DNA of 64,000 nt from JACPPO01 sp965262505 (GCA_965262505.1 CBDHFM010000030.1:3286001-3350000), one strand, 5' to 3'; positions 16,122-25,406 are shown, counted from the first letter of the stretch. The notes: generated from the letters alone by a model not told the origin. A program made the numbers and translations.

Positions 16122-17561
16122 GGGGGATGTCCCGGCCGCTGTTGAAACTCGGCGGCGACTCGGGTGACATTCTAAGCGACGTGCTGCGCCTCCCTGGAGT
16201 CTCCGAGGCCGAGACGGTGATCTCGGGCGCGGAGGGCCGCGACGAGCTGCGGCATATCCGCATGTCCCTTCAGGCGCCGGAACCCTTTGGCTGCTTCGAG
16301 CACACCCGCGGCGACCCAGCGCAGCATCATCTGGCCGCCCCGCCAGCGCTTGACGTTGCGTTTGACGTGGCGGGTCCGGCTGATGAGGCTCTCGGCGGCG
16401 TTGGTGGTGGCCAGCGAGCGCTGGAGACGGGGAGCGAGGCCGAGCGTGAGCACGGTCACGGTCTCTTCGAGCCCTTCCCGCACACTGGCCGCCGCGCACG
16501 GATGTTCCCGGTCGAGGCGGCGGGCGAGGTTCCGTAGCAACCGCATCGCGGTCTTCACGTCCTCGTGCTGATAGGCCCGCCGCAGGATGGCCTGCACCCA
16601 GGGCCGCTGGCGCGCCGGTAAATGGTCGAGGATGTTGCGGGTCTTGTGGACTTGGCAGCGCTGCACCACGGCGGCGCGGCCGAACACCGCAGTCACCGCC
16701 GCCCGCAGCGCCTTCGACCCATCGAGCATCACCAGCACACTCCGATCGGTGCGCAGGCCACGGCTCTGGAGGTTGGCCAGCAGGCTCTGACAGACGGTCG
16801 CGTTCTCCGTCGAGCCTTCCCAGAGCCCGAGGGCGTGCTTCGTGCCGTCGGCGCCGACCCCCAAGGCGACGACCAGACAGTGCTCGCCGATGTGGACACC
16901 GTCGAGGACGAGGCCGACCAGATCCAGGTTCTCGAGGGGCGTCGCCTGCCACGCGGCCAGTTGCGCGGCGGTCTTGGCGACAAACCGGCGGCTGACGGCG
17001 CTCTTACTCACGCTACGGCTGGGGACGTCGGCCGGGAGCGGCTCCAGACTCCGAGCATAGCCCCGGGTGCTGACACCGACCAACAGCTGCTCGACAGTGC
17101 GGCGCCGCAGGGGATCGGTCTGGGCCATCGTCTGGAAAGTCGGCAGCGGTACTTCCTGGCGGGCCGCGCGGACCCGGGGACGCCGGATTGCCACCTTGCG
17201 CCCGCCGAGGACGACCTCACTGGCCACCGTCCCGGCCCGGGCCGCCGTACGGTCGGCCTGGTGCGCGTACCGCGGGCCACAGATCGCGGTCCGATCGTCT
17301 TCGAGCATGGCGTCCAAGACCTGTAACCCTGACCGCACCGCGAGCTCGAACAGCTCCGCCTCGGTATCGATCAGCAGCTCGACGAGGGGCAGGCGACGCG
17401 GGGGCGGAGATTCAACACCAGCGGCGGGACGGACTGTGCGAGACTTCTTCATGGCGGCTCCTTTGCTGTGAGGCGTGTCGCCTCGGGTTGCCCACCACTC
17501 GTGTATCACGAGCAGTGAGGAGCCGCCGCGTCAATTTTCAACAGTCAGTGGGACATCCCCC
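16122..17561 (-). mobile_element. IS256-family element
   Basis: Inverted ends GGGGGATGTCCC...CTGTTGAAA (left) and its complement (right) surround one transposase gene. No clear 8-bp target duplication was found. A 60-base piece of the left end recurs at 30674-30736. Confidence 0.85.
16172..17452 (-). CDS. IS256-family (mutator type) transposase
   Basis: 426 residues from the ATG at 17452, chosen because AAGGAG sits five bases before it; a longer frame exists upstream. Mutator-type motifs are visible: LDLVGLVLDGVHIGEH with the first catalytic D, VLVMLDGSKALRAAV with the second D, VVQRCQVHKTRNILDHLP, and TTNAAESLISRTRHVKRNVKRW with the catalytic E. The frame is intact. Confidence 0.92.
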   Translation of the reverse strand: MKKSRTVRPAAGVESPPPRRLPLVELLIDTEAELFELAVRSGLQVLDAMLEDDRTAICGPRYAHQADRTAARAGTVASEVVLGGRKVAIRRPRVRAARQEVPLPTFQTMAQTDPLRRRTVEQLLVGVSTRGYARSLEPLPADVPSRSVSKSAVSRRFVAKTAAQLAAWQATPLENLDLVGLVLDGVHIGEHCLVVALGVGADGTKHALGLWEGSTENATVCQSLLANLQSRGLRTDRSVLVMLDGSKALRAAVTAVFGRAAVVQRCQVHKTRNILDHLPARQRPWVQAILRRAYQHEDVKTAMRLLRNLARRLDREHPCAAASVREGLEETVTVLTLGLAPRLQRSLATTNAAESLISRTRHVKRNVKRWRGGQMMLRWVAAGVLEAAKGFRRLKGHADMPQLVAALRARDHRLGLGDSREAQHVA

Positions 17562-17686
17562 GCGCTGCGGCGGCACCGACAGAAAGCGGGTAAATGAGCA
17601 TAAAATCGCCGCACCAGCGCCGAACGCCTGATGGCTTAACCATGGCACCTACCTCTGCTATTCGTCGCTTAGATTCCGGGCACTGA

Positions 17687-17920
17687 GTGCGGATCGGGCG
17701 TATCCCTCGACTCGGCGCGCGCATCGATGGCGGGACGCTACCATCGAGGTACGCGGGGGCGCCCAACGCGCCGGGAGAGAGTCAGCCAATGCTCGGCGGC
17801 ACGATCGTCGCGACTTTCAGCGGCGAGGCGCTGAATCCGAATGGCGTTTACGACATTGTGGTCAGAGAGAACGGAAAAGAACTCGCCCGGGCCGGGGTGA
17901 ACATGGGGGCCTTGCGGTAG
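17687..17920 (+). pseudogene. C-terminal fragment of unknown protein
   Basis: The frame ends LGGTIVATFSGEALNPNGVYDIVVRENGKELARAGVN, a beta-rich stretch that looks like the last strands of a secreted or adhesin-like domain. There is no good start codon, and it begins close to the right end of the IS256 element, so its 5' part was probably lost. Family not recognised. Confidence 0.35.
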
Positions 17921-18012
17921 CGGGGGCTACCTGGGCCACGGCCGGGTGGGCCTCGGGCACCCAGGCTGCGACCTGGGCCCCGGGTCCTGAAACTGTGTGA
18001 GTTCGCGCCGGC

Positions 18013-18699
18013 CTACGACAGCACCCTCACCACGACGCGTCGGTTCTGGGCGCGACCTTCTCGCGTGTCGTTCGGCCCCGCGGGCTTCTCCTCGCCGTAG
18101 CTGATGACGTTCATCTTGAAGAGCGGCACCTGGTGCTGCTCGTACAGATACAGCTGCACCGCCTCGGCGCGCTCTAGACCGAGGCGTTCGTTCAGGTCAG
18201 CCGATCCCACGTTGTCCGTGTGTCCCTCGATCTCGAAGTACACGTTCTGTGGATCGGTCTGTAGCTGAGCGATCAGCTGGTCCAGGCTGGCCCGCGCCTC
18301 GTCTGGCAGATCGGCACTACCAAACGTGAAGTTGCCCTGATCCTCGCTGAGGGTCACGGCGTAGACGAGTCTCCGCACCGTCGCGGCAACGGCGTCGACG
18401 CGGTCGTTGACGGCGCCGGCCGCTGCCGCCGCCTCGTCGGCCGCGCCGCGCGCGTCGGTCGCGGCCGCTCGCGCATCGGCCGCCGCCTCACCCGCGGCCG
18501 CCGCCTTCTCGTCAACCGCGCCGATTCGAGTCTCGTTCTCACCGACGCGCTGCTGCGTTTGCTCGACGGCGCCACTCAGGTTATCGACCTTCGTATTGAC
18601 GACGCCTACTTCCTCGCGCACGAATCCCTTCGTGGCGCACGCAGGAGCGACGGCCACACTCACCGCGATGATCGATACTGCTAGCAGGGTCCTACGCAT
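18013..18699 (-). CDS. OmpA-family peptidoglycan-binding protein
   Basis: 228 residues. An N-terminal signal (MRRTLLAVSIIAVSVAVAPAC) ends in a cysteine that may be lipidated. Residues ~25-130 are a long Ala-rich coiled coil (EKAAAAGEAAADARAAATDARGAAD), like the helical rods of Lpp/Pal-type envelope proteins. The C-terminal ~110 residues are an OmpA domain: FEIEGHTDNVGSADLNERLGLERAEAVQ and a final SYGEEKPAGPND...NRRVVVRVL. It would tether outer membrane to peptidoglycan. AGGAGAG precedes the ATG. It stands alone in one of the few stable stretches of the left half. Confidence 0.88.
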   Translation of the reverse strand: MRRTLLAVSIIAVSVAVAPACATKGFVREEVGVVNTKVDNLSGAVEQTQQRVGENETRIGAVDEKAAAAGEAAADARAAATDARGAADEAAAAAGAVNDRVDAVAATVRRLVYAVTLSEDQGNFTFGSADLPDEARASLDQLIAQLQTDPQNVYFEIEGHTDNVGSADLNERLGLERAEAVQLYLYEQHQVPLFKMNVISYGEEKPAGPNDTREGRAQNRRVVVRVLS

Positions 18700-18953
18700 A
18701 TTTTTCTCTCCTCGTTTTTCTCATCGCAACCGTTCATCGGTCCACCGCTACCGCCGAGATTCCTGCCCGCACACGAGGCCAGGCAACGTCGGCACGAAGG
18801 CCCCGGCCAGCACGAACTGAGTCAGCGCGTGCCCGATCACACCGGCATACATTCAATGTTCCTGCCAGTGAAATGTGGCTTGTAAATTCAACGACTTACA
18901 GTGATCACCTGTGTCAACCGGGATCTCCATTTTGGACGTCCCAGCCTAGCCCC

Positions 18954-19145
18954 TTATACACCAAAATCCGAATAAACGCCGTGCAGGTTCTCAAGCAACG
19001 CATCGCGGCGGTTCATGGCGTTCTCGAGCGACTCCTCTCCGGCGTGCAGGTCCGTGATGAGCGCGAGGTACTTCTCGCGGATGAACCATAGATCAGCGCT
19101 CGCTTGGCGGTGCTTCTGCGCAAGTTCGCCGAGGTCGTAGAGAGG
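18954..19145 (-). pseudogene. SLATT-domain protein, C-terminal fragment
   Basis: Reading leftward to the TAA at 18954: YDLGELAQKHRQASADLWFIREKYLALITDLHAGEESLENAMNRRDALLENLHGVYSDF. The L-W-x-I-R-E-x-Y-L-x-L-x-T-D-L-H-A-G block is the C-terminal helix-pair signature of SLATT-domain proteins, thought to act as membrane effectors in nucleotide-signal conflict systems. The transmembrane half is missing. This is the tail of a lost gene. Confidence 0.6.
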
Positions 19146-19231
19146 TGGACCCTATCGGCTGGACAGCTGATCGACATCGTTAAGTGGAATCTTCTGCGTC
19201 ACATTCCCGTCAAGATGAGAGGGGGCAGAAG

Positions 19232-19395
19232 ATGACGAAGCGGAAACGACGAAATCATTCACCAGTGTTTAACGGGCAAATTTCTTACCAAGGTCTTCGA
19301 GGGCCCCTATCGGCACGCCGGCAAGTGGGCACGGGAGATGGAGGCGTACGTCACCGGCAAAGGCCAAACGGTGAAGAAGCTCTACTTCCACTGAC
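19232..19395 (+). pseudogene. two fused gene scraps: IS3 OrfA start and a hypothetical protein segment
   Basis: ATGACGAAGCGG at 19232 reads MTKRKRRNHSPVF, the start of a common IS3 OrfA, and stops being recognisable after 13 codons. From 19275 another frame reads KFLTKVFEGPYRHAGKWAREMEAYVTGKGQTVKKLYFH to TGA at 19395, an internal block of a small conserved protein family. The junction marks a deletion between two former loci. Confidence 0.45.
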
Positions 19396-19420
19396 CCGCC
19401 CCCCATGGTGGTGCCAGTTC

Positions 19421-19720
19421 TTATGAGAGAGCTGCACTCATATTGACACCGATGTCCGCGATCGCCACGTTCCGCCGCAGGTCGAACGACGTCACAGTGC
19501 CGAGCAGCACGCGAATATTGCGATACCGCGCCAGCACGCTGCGAATCGGCGCGGCGATGTCGGCCGGACTGAGTCCGGCCATCGCCACCTGATACAGGAG
19601 CGGCTGAAACAGATGGTGGTTGTGCCTGTCGACGAGCGTGACGTCGATTCCGCGTACCCCGCCCAGCACTTTCGCCGCGTTCAGGCCCGCAAACCCGCCG
19701 CCGGCGATGAGCACGCGGGT
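19421..19720 (-). pseudogene. ndh: type II NADH dehydrogenase (NDH-2), N-terminal fragment
   Basis: The ATG at 19720 starts MTRVLIAGGGFAGLNAAKVL, a GxGxxG FAD-binding motif. It is followed by VTLVDRHNHHLFQPLLYQVA and LSPADIAAPIRSVLARYRNIRV, all diagnostic of the NDH-2 N-terminus. Homology ends near NVAIAD, then the frame runs into unrelated DNA. About 85 of the ~420 residues remain, so it is dead. Confidence 0.75.
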
Positions 19721-20045
19721 CATCGAGGGGGTTTCCGCGACCGCGCGGCCCGCGCGATCTTGTCGCCCATGAGGGCAATCTTTCTGTCGTGAAGACGCTT
19801 GTCGCTGAGCCAGTATGAACTCCAAACGGGTCCCTGCGTTGGGAGTAATCCAGCACGAATTTATCTAGAAACTCTGACAGGTCTAATGCCGGAGGTACGA
19901 GCCTCACAGCGTCTTCCCCGTCCACATCACCTGCCCCAACACCACGGCCCCGTCCGGCCACGGTGGGCCTAATCCGATTCGGTGGACGGTTTAGCTACGC
20001 TGGTTGACTCTCCGTTCTCTATCATCCTTTCACGAAAACAATAAT

Positions 20046-20137
20046 GGGTGTGGGCGCTGTGGGAAACCGCGTTCTCTGCGGTTTTCCAAGTCCCTGGTGG
20101 GCGCGCGTTCTTCGCGTCCACAGGGACGGCAGCGTCC
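20046..20137 (+). repeat. transposon-end repeat, copy 1
   Basis: About 90 bases (GTGTGGGCGCTGTGGGAA...CCCTGGTGGGCGCG...CGCGTCCACAGG...GGCAGCGTCC) recur at 33538-33630 with roughly 85 percent identity by eye. Here they follow an IS3 OrfB tail; there they lie inside the 3' end of an IS481-type transposase. The segment contains a CCGC...GCGG hairpin. Confidence 0.65.
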
Positions 20138-20142
20138 ATGCC

Positions 20143-20345
20143 CTACGCCGCTGCGCACCGCTCAAAGGCGGCCGGGCTGATCTGGCCGAGTGTTGAATGG
20201 CGGCGCCGCTGGTTATAAAACACCTCGATGTAATCGAACAACTCCATCTTCGCCTCACCGTTGCTCTCGAAGTGCTCGCGGAGCTCGCTCTTGACCGTCG
20301 AGAAGAAGCTCTCCATCACGGCGTTGACGCCCCTATAAGTCAAGA
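20143..20345 (-). pseudogene. IS3-family OrfB, C-terminal fragment
   Basis: The frame reads NAVMESFFSTVKSELREHFE...DYIEVFYNQRRRHSTLGQISPAAFE, including the catalytic E of the integrase core and the C-terminal YNxxRRHSTLG block. The upstream DDE residues are gone: the IS110 element begins at about 20350. Confidence 0.8.
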
Positions 20346-20349
20346 AAGT

Positions 20350-21540
20350 CACTTGGCGATCAGGCTGCGTCTTCGACCACGGTGCGCGACCGATGGTCTT
20401 TGATGAGGCCGTTGTAAGCCTCGCGGGCCACGAATCGCTTCAGACAGCGGAGGATGTCCTTCTTGGAAAGGCCCTGAAGCGTCCTGCGGGCGACGTAGTC
20501 TATGGTCGGTTGATGCCAGCGCATGCGGACGATGACGATGCGATAGAGCGCGGCATTGGCTTGACGATGCCCTCCTCGAAAGAGACGGTGGCGATTCGTC
20601 ACACCGCTCGACGCTGGAATCGGACAGACCCCGCACAGTTTCGCGAAGGCGCTTTCGGAGCGGATTCTCGTGGGATTATCACCGGCGACGATCATCATTT
20701 CTGCGGCTGAGTCTGGGCCAATCCCGAAGGCCTGCCGTAGCGTCGGGGCGGCGGCGAGGGTGATTGCATCCAGGACCACGTCATGTGCATCGATCTCATC
20801 GGTGAGCGCGATCCAACGCGCGGCAATCGCCCTCAGCGCGTGTTTGGTCGAGGCTCTTGTGTCCACGACCTCGCCTGGTTTTAGTCGATGACAACGGTCA
20901 ATGAGTTTACGATCGGTCAGCGGGTCCAGATCCTCGCGCAGGGCACTCGGGGCGTTGACGATCAGCGTCTTGAGCGTGATGATCGCTGCACTTCTCGCCT
21001 TCACGGCGGTATCTCTGGCGACCTTAATCTGCCGTGCCATTTCCGCCGACCCATCTGCCGACTTCGGTACAGCGGTGGAGACACCGGCGAGCACGGAGCG
21101 TGCGGCCGCCTCGGCGTCGATCGTGTCACTCTTGCCGTTGTTGCGCCGCTTACGCCGGTCGCAGTGACTCACTTCGACGACACGGACGGCGTGCCGGCGG
21201 ACGAAACTCGCCAGGCCAACGCCATACGAGCCGGTGCCCTCGATGCCAAAGGCCTCGACGGTCCCCAACCCACGCGCCCAGTCCACCAGCACGGCAGAGC
21301 CGGCGCGATCCGCCGAGACCGTGCAGGTCGCGAGTTTGGCACCCACACCATCGATCGCGACGGCGACGTGGACGTGCTTATGGGTATCGACGCCGACGAT
21401 GACCGTGGCCAACGGTAGAACAGCCGTACTCGGGATTGACATGAAGTCGACCTCTTTCACAGGACTGAGTGTGCCGCCGGGTCAAAGGGAGTGGACAGGA
21501 CTGTGATGGGTCTCGATGCCAGGCCCCTATTCGGTCACGT
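20350..21540 (-). mobile_element. IS110-family element
   Basis: It carries one IS110 transposase and a ~100-base noncoding region upstream of it (21460-21540), where IS110 elements encode their bridge RNA. The ends are not defined because this family lacks long inverted repeats. The left end abuts an IS3 remnant that it probably interrupted. Confidence 0.7.
20360..21442 (-). CDS. IS110-family transposase (DEDD RuvC-like)
   Basis: 360 residues from the ATG at 21442, which has AGAGG eight bases upstream; a GTG-type start six codons earlier is possible. The RuvC-like domain shows VIVGVDTHKHVHVA (first D), EGTGSYG (E) and KSDTIDAEAAARS (DxxD). The C-terminal Tnp2 domain has the catalytic serine region PASSGVTNRHRLFRGGHRQANAAL. 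Full length and intact. Confidence 0.92.
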   Translation of the reverse strand: MSIPSTAVLPLATVIVGVDTHKHVHVAVAIDGVGAKLATCTVSADRAGSAVLVDWARGLGTVEAFGIEGTGSYGVGLASFVRRHAVRVVEVSHCDRRKRRNNGKSDTIDAEAAARSVLAGVSTAVPKSADGSAEMARQIKVARDTAVKARSAAIITLKTLIVNAPSALREDLDPLTDRKLIDRCHRLKPGEVVDTRASTKHALRAIAARWIALTDEIDAHDVVLDAITLAAAPTLRQAFGIGPDSAAEMMIVAGDNPTRIRSESAFAKLCGVCPIPASSGVTNRHRLFRGGHRQANAALYRIVIVRMRWHQPTIDYVARRTLQGLSKKDILRCLKRFVAREAYNGLIKDHRSRTVVEDAA

Positions 21541-21636
21541 CCCCCCAACCAGACTGCGGGTGAGCAGATACCACCCAGCCCGGCCGACAGATCAACGCAA
21601 GGACACGAGGTCGGTCATAGTAGGAGTCAGGCCGGG

Positions 21637-23322
21637 CTAACCTGAATAATTCATCAACGATCGCGATCGCGTAGAAACACAAACGCCTCCCCGTGGTACA
21701 AAGGCCGTGCTGATGGACCTTTTCCACGACGGAGGCGCTTGGTTTGAACGACGAAACGATAACACAGACTGTTCTGTTTCCTGATCTGCTCGACCGACCC
21801 GTGATGGCGACGTTCGATCAGCCTCACGCGAGTTCGGACGGCGGCGCGGTGCTGCTTAAAGCCGCCGATCAACGGCTCGGCCTGCTGGCCGCCCTCACGG
21901 CGACGGTCCCCGACGCGCGCGCGTCGGCGCGCGTGACGCACGGGGTGAGCGATCTGATCGCGCAACGTGTCTTCGCGATCGCGTGTGGCCATCCCGATGG
22001 CAATGACGCTGACCGACTCGCCGACGATCCGATCCACAAACTGTTGCTGGGGCGCGACCCGATCGAGGGCGGCCGCTTGGCGTCGCAGCCGACGATCTCG
22101 CGGTTCGAGCGCACGGCGGCCCCGCGGATGCTGCGCGCCATGAGCGACGCGCTCGCCGACCGGGTGCTGGCCCGCCATCGCCGCCGGCGACGGGGCGCTC
22201 GCCTGATCACGATCGACCTCGATGTCACCGAAGACGAGACCCACGGCGCGCAGCAACTCACCTTCTTCAATGGCTTCTATGATCACTGGTGCTACTTGCC
22301 ACTCGTGGCGAGCCTGACCTTTGACGATGAGGCACGGCAGTACCTCGTCGCCGCGATCCTCCGCCCGGGCAACGCGGCGGGGACGGCTGGCGCGGTGGGG
22401 CTGCTGAAGCGGCTGCTCCCGAAACTCTGGCGCGCCTTTCCCCGCGCCCGGCTCCGCGTGCGGCTGGATGGGGGCTTCGCTACGCCGGAGATTTTTGACC
22501 ACCTGGAGGCGGCCGGGGTCGAGTATGTCGTCGCCATGGGGAACAACGCGGTCCTCACGCGGCACGCCGAGCCGGCGGTCGCGCCGCTCCGGGCGGTCGT
22601 CGCCACGACCCAAGAGACCGCGACTGCCTATGCGGAGGCGGCGTATCAGGCGGGCACCTGGGCGGTGCCCCGGCGCACCATTATCAAAGCCGAAGTGGTG
22701 TGGCACCACGGACGAGTGCCGCGCGATAACCCGCGTTTCGTCATCACGAATCTGCGCCAAACGCCGGAGTGGATCTACACCCACGTGTATTGCGCCCGCG
22801 GCGACAGTGAGAATCGCTTCAAGGAACTGAAACACGCCCTCGCCTTCGGGCGCACCAGCTGTACGCGCTTCTGGGCCAATCAGTTGCGCGTCACCTTGAC
22901 GGCGGCCGCGTTCGTCCTCTTCCAAGAACTGCAACTCCATGCGGACCGGACCGCGCTCCGCGGGGCGCAAGTCCCTCGGCTGCGGCAGGCGCTGATCACG
23001 ATCGGGGTGCAGGTCGTGCGGTCGGTCCGCCGGATCGTCCTGCATTTCCCGCGATCCCATCCCGACGCCGTCTCGTGGGCGCGTCTCGCCCGCGCGCTCG
23101 GCGCCGCCCCCGCGTAACCCGTTCCTGCCATCGCCACCACGCGGTCCTCGCGCCGGAGGTGTCGCCCCCGACCACGCCGATCCGGTCCCCGGCCCCGTGG
23201 CCTCAACCGACCGGCCGTCTCATCGCCTCAATCGTCATGACGCCAGCGTCCATCTGCGTCATCACACTCGAAAACGCCTGCACGACGAGCAACTCAGTCA
23301 CTCGTGAATAATGTGGGCTAAG
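21637..23322 (+). mobile_element. IS1380-family element, copy 1
   Basis: Imperfect terminal repeats CTAACCTGAATAATTCA (left) and the complement of CTTAGCCCACATTATTCA (right). It holds one transposase gene. A copy with an identical protein lies inverted at 31791-34916. Confidence 0.85.
21744..23117 (+). CDS. IS1380-family transposase, copy 1
   Basis: 457 residues, starting at a TTG with GGAGG about ten bases upstream. IS4/IS1380-type DDE motifs: ARLITIDLDVTEDETHG, LRVRLDGGFATPEIF and the Y-x-R-G-D-S-E-N-R-F-K-E-L block (CARGDSENRFKELKHAL). The N-terminal SSDGGAVLLKAADQRLGL block is typical. It looks functional. Confidence 0.92.
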   Translation: MNDETITQTVLFPDLLDRPVMATFDQPHASSDGGAVLLKAADQRLGLLAALTATVPDARASARVTHGVSDLIAQRVFAIACGHPDGNDADRLADDPIHKLLLGRDPIEGGRLASQPTISRFERTAAPRMLRAMSDALADRVLARHRRRRRGARLITIDLDVTEDETHGAQQLTFFNGFYDHWCYLPLVASLTFDDEARQYLVAAILRPGNAAGTAGAVGLLKRLLPKLWRAFPRARLRVRLDGGFATPEIFDHLEAAGVEYVVAMGNNAVLTRHAEPAVAPLRAVVATTQETATAYAEAAYQAGTWAVPRRTIIKAEVVWHHGRVPRDNPRFVITNLRQTPEWIYTHVYCARGDSENRFKELKHALAFGRTSCTRFWANQLRVTLTAAAFVLFQELQLHADRTALRGAQVPRLRQALITIGVQVVRSVRRIVLHFPRSHPDAVSWARLARALGAAPA

Positions 23323-23810
23323 ACCGTCGTGAAGTCAGACAATCACCGGCTCCCTTCGATGCAGATCTCATGGCTAACGTACCGTCACCACCCACTACAG
23401 ATGCGTGCCACAACGTACCCTCGACGACTCTGTATTCCGGGCGTCCTGGCGAACGCCAGTTCTGGCTGCTTGGCACAGAGACTCGGCAGAGGTCATCGCA
23501 CGCTCGGGTTGAACATTCTTGGCCTCTTGCTACGTGATGGAGGCCTCTTCGACGACGGACTGTCTCATATCTTTCATCGTTACCAACACCGGCAACGATT
23601 CGTAACGATCCACAATTGCTCTTCGGACATACAGCTGAGATCTATTCGTATCGTGTCTCTTCACCATGCGGCGAGATGGCCGTCGATGGGTACTGTCGCT
23701 TCCCCGTAGCTGGGCGCTGATGGTTTCTATCGTTTGCCACATCTCGTCAATGGCGACCGGCAGAATCTGGCTCCATGACCTAAACAGATCGGCAACCAGG
23801 AAACAGTGAA
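23323..23810. other. intergenic or decayed region
   Basis: One 70-codon minus-strand frame (23530-23742, MWQTIETISAQLRGSD...) is weakly protein-like but unrecognised and lacks a good ribosome site. No hairpins or repeats stand out. It may be the promoter region and decayed 5' neighbour of the ATPase fragment that follows. Confidence 0.4.
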
Positions 23811-24155
23811 ATGAACACTCTGACGATTGACCTGGAAAACTGCTACGGAATCAAGAAGCTCATAACCACGCTCGACTTCTCCGCTGCCACAGCGGTTGCG
23901 GTCTACGCGCCAAACGGGTCAATGAAGACATCGCTGGCGAAGACCTTTGACGACATCGCCAATGGCGTAGATTCAAAAGATCGCATCTTTCCAGCCCGTC
24001 CCTGCAAGCGGGTTGTCAAGGATGAGAACGGCGCTGACTTGCCAAAGGACAGCGTGCTTGTTATTCGGCCCTACGACGAGGTTATGGGCCACACAGATAA
24101 GACTTCAACGCTTCTGGTCAATCCTGTGACCTGCCGGCTTTCTTCGGACCAGTGA
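23811..24155 (+). pseudogene. AAA ATPase (RloC/SMC-like family), N-terminal fragment cut by IS3-D
   Basis: The frame reads LTIDLENCYGIKKLITTLDFS, then VYAPNGSMKTSLAKTFDDIANG, then RIFPARP, then SVLVIRPYDEVMGHTDKTSTLLV. APNGSMKTS is a Walker A variant with M in place of the usual G/S before K. N-C-Y-G-I-K-x-L with this layout occurs in large AAA/coiled-coil ATPases of anti-phage type. After LLVN the IS3-D left end begins (24125). No continuation is seen on the other side, so about 105 of probably more than 600 residues remain. Confidence 0.65.
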
Positions 24156-25079
24156 TTACTGGAGAACAGCGCCAGTTGAAGTTCGTCGTGCGTCTCCGTG
24201 TTCTTCCTGGTCAGCGCGAGCCGGCATTGCCGACGAGCGCCCTCCGTCATCCGAGCCAGCCCTGAGCTGCGCCTTGAACTCGGCTGGCGTCAGATAGCCA
24301 AGGCTTGAGTGCGGCCGCACCTCGTTGTAGTGCTGTCGCCACTGCTCGATCCCGACCTTCGCGTCCATGCGGTTCCGAAACCACTGGAGGCTCAGGAACT
24401 CGTCGCGGAACTTCCCGTTGAACGATTCGTCGGTGGCATTCTGCCACGGCTTCCCCGGGTCGATCAGCGCCGTGTCAATGCCCGCGTCACCGAGCCAGCG
24501 CAAGATGGCGGTGGCCACGAACTCCGGTCCGTTGTCCGACCGCAGGTGCCGCGGGGCGCCGTGCACGCTGACCAGCTGGGCGAGCACCTCGATCACGCGC
24601 CCAGAGCGGATGCCGCCGGCCACGTCAATCGCCAGACATTCGCGGGTCCACTCGTCGACGATCGTCAGGCATTTGAGCGTCTGCCGATTCGCACAGGTGT
24701 CGAACACGAAGTCGTACGCCCACACGTGGTTCCGGGCGGTCGGCGGCAGCGGCCGGGGCCGTCCCGTGGCCACCCGGCGCCGGGGGCGCCGCCGCGGGAC
24801 CTGCAACCCCGCCTGGCGCCAGAGCCGATGCGTGCGATCGGGGCTCATCACGTGCCCCTCTCGTCTCAGGAAGATCCGGATCCGGCGATACCCATAGCGG
24901 GGATACTGGGCCGCCAAGCGGCGCATCGCGGTCAGAGCGGGGGCATCCCGCACCGCCAGCCGCGACTGATAGCCCAAGGTCGACCGCGCCACCGAGAGTA
25001 CGGCGCACGCGCGGCGGTCGGACAGACCGCGTGATCGGGTATACGCGACCTGCTGCCGGCGCACGCGTGCGCCTACCAT
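24156..25079 (-). CDS. IS3-family OrfB transposase, element D
   Basis: 307 residues with an HTH_21 start (YPRYGYRRIRIFLRREG) and integrase core: WAYDFVFD, RSDNGPEFVA, NATDESFNGKFRDEFL, and C-terminal YNEVRPHSSLGYLTPAEF. N-A-T-x-E instead of N-A-Y-x-E near the catalytic glutamate is unusual, but the E is kept. Frame intact. Confidence 0.9.
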   Translation of the reverse strand: MVGARVRRQQVAYTRSRGLSDRRACAVLSVARSTLGYQSRLAVRDAPALTAMRRLAAQYPRYGYRRIRIFLRREGHVMSPDRTHRLWRQAGLQVPRRRPRRRVATGRPRPLPPTARNHVWAYDFVFDTCANRQTLKCLTIVDEWTRECLAIDVAGGIRSGRVIEVLAQLVSVHGAPRHLRSDNGPEFVATAILRWLGDAGIDTALIDPGKPWQNATDESFNGKFRDEFLSLQWFRNRMDAKVGIEQWRQHYNEVRPHSSLGYLTPAEFKAQLRAGSDDGGRSSAMPARADQEEHGDARRTSTGAVLQ

Positions 25080-25336
25080 TTTTTTCGCGTGATCTCCTTG
25101 AGGACGTCGATCTCCAGGTCCCGGTCCGCCACCATCTTCTTCAGGCGGCCGTTCTCCTGCTCGAGCTGGCGCAAGCGCTTGACGTCGGACGGTTCCAAGC
25201 TGCCAAAGTGCTTCCGCCAGCTGTAGATCGTCTGGCCGCTGACACCGTGCTTCTTCGCCACGTCCGGGACCGGTTTCGTGTCGGCCTCCCGGAGGATCGT
25301 GACCATCTGTTCTTCGGTGAATCGGGTCTTCTTCAT
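25073..25336 (-). CDS. IS3-family OrfA, element D
   Basis: 87 residues from MKKTRFTEEQMVTILREAD. HTH plus a leucine-rich coiled coil (LRQLEQENGRLKKMVADRDLEIDVLKEI). GAGGGAG precedes the ATG. It ends in an A-rich TTTTTTTC-complement region where the orfA-orfB frameshift probably happens. Confidence 0.88.
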   Translation of the reverse strand: MKKTRFTEEQMVTILREADTKPVPDVAKKHGVSGQTIYSWRKHFGSLEPSDVKRLRQLEQENGRLKKMVADRDLEIDVLKEITRKKW

Positions 25337-25406
25337 GGCTCCCTCACTTTCCGAGGGCGCCATTCTCTCAAGCGTCAGCTGGTCCGAAAAATGGCAGGCA
25401 GGTCAG

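Larger units (their letters stand above)
24125..25406 (-). mobile_element. IS3-family element D
   Basis: Ends TGTGACCTGCC...CTTCGGACCAG (left) and the complement CTGACCTGCCTGCC...TTCGGACCAG (right) form imperfect inverted repeats. It contains orfA and orfB in overlapping frames. It cut the AAA ATPase on the left and an IS481-like transposase on the right. A scrap of the same orfA end occurs at 53857-53990. Confidence 0.88.

Noticed and set aside
17955..17990. CCCAGG...CCTGGG hairpin downstream of ompA-like gene
   Set aside because: Short GC stem without a following T-tract on either strand, so not called as a terminator.
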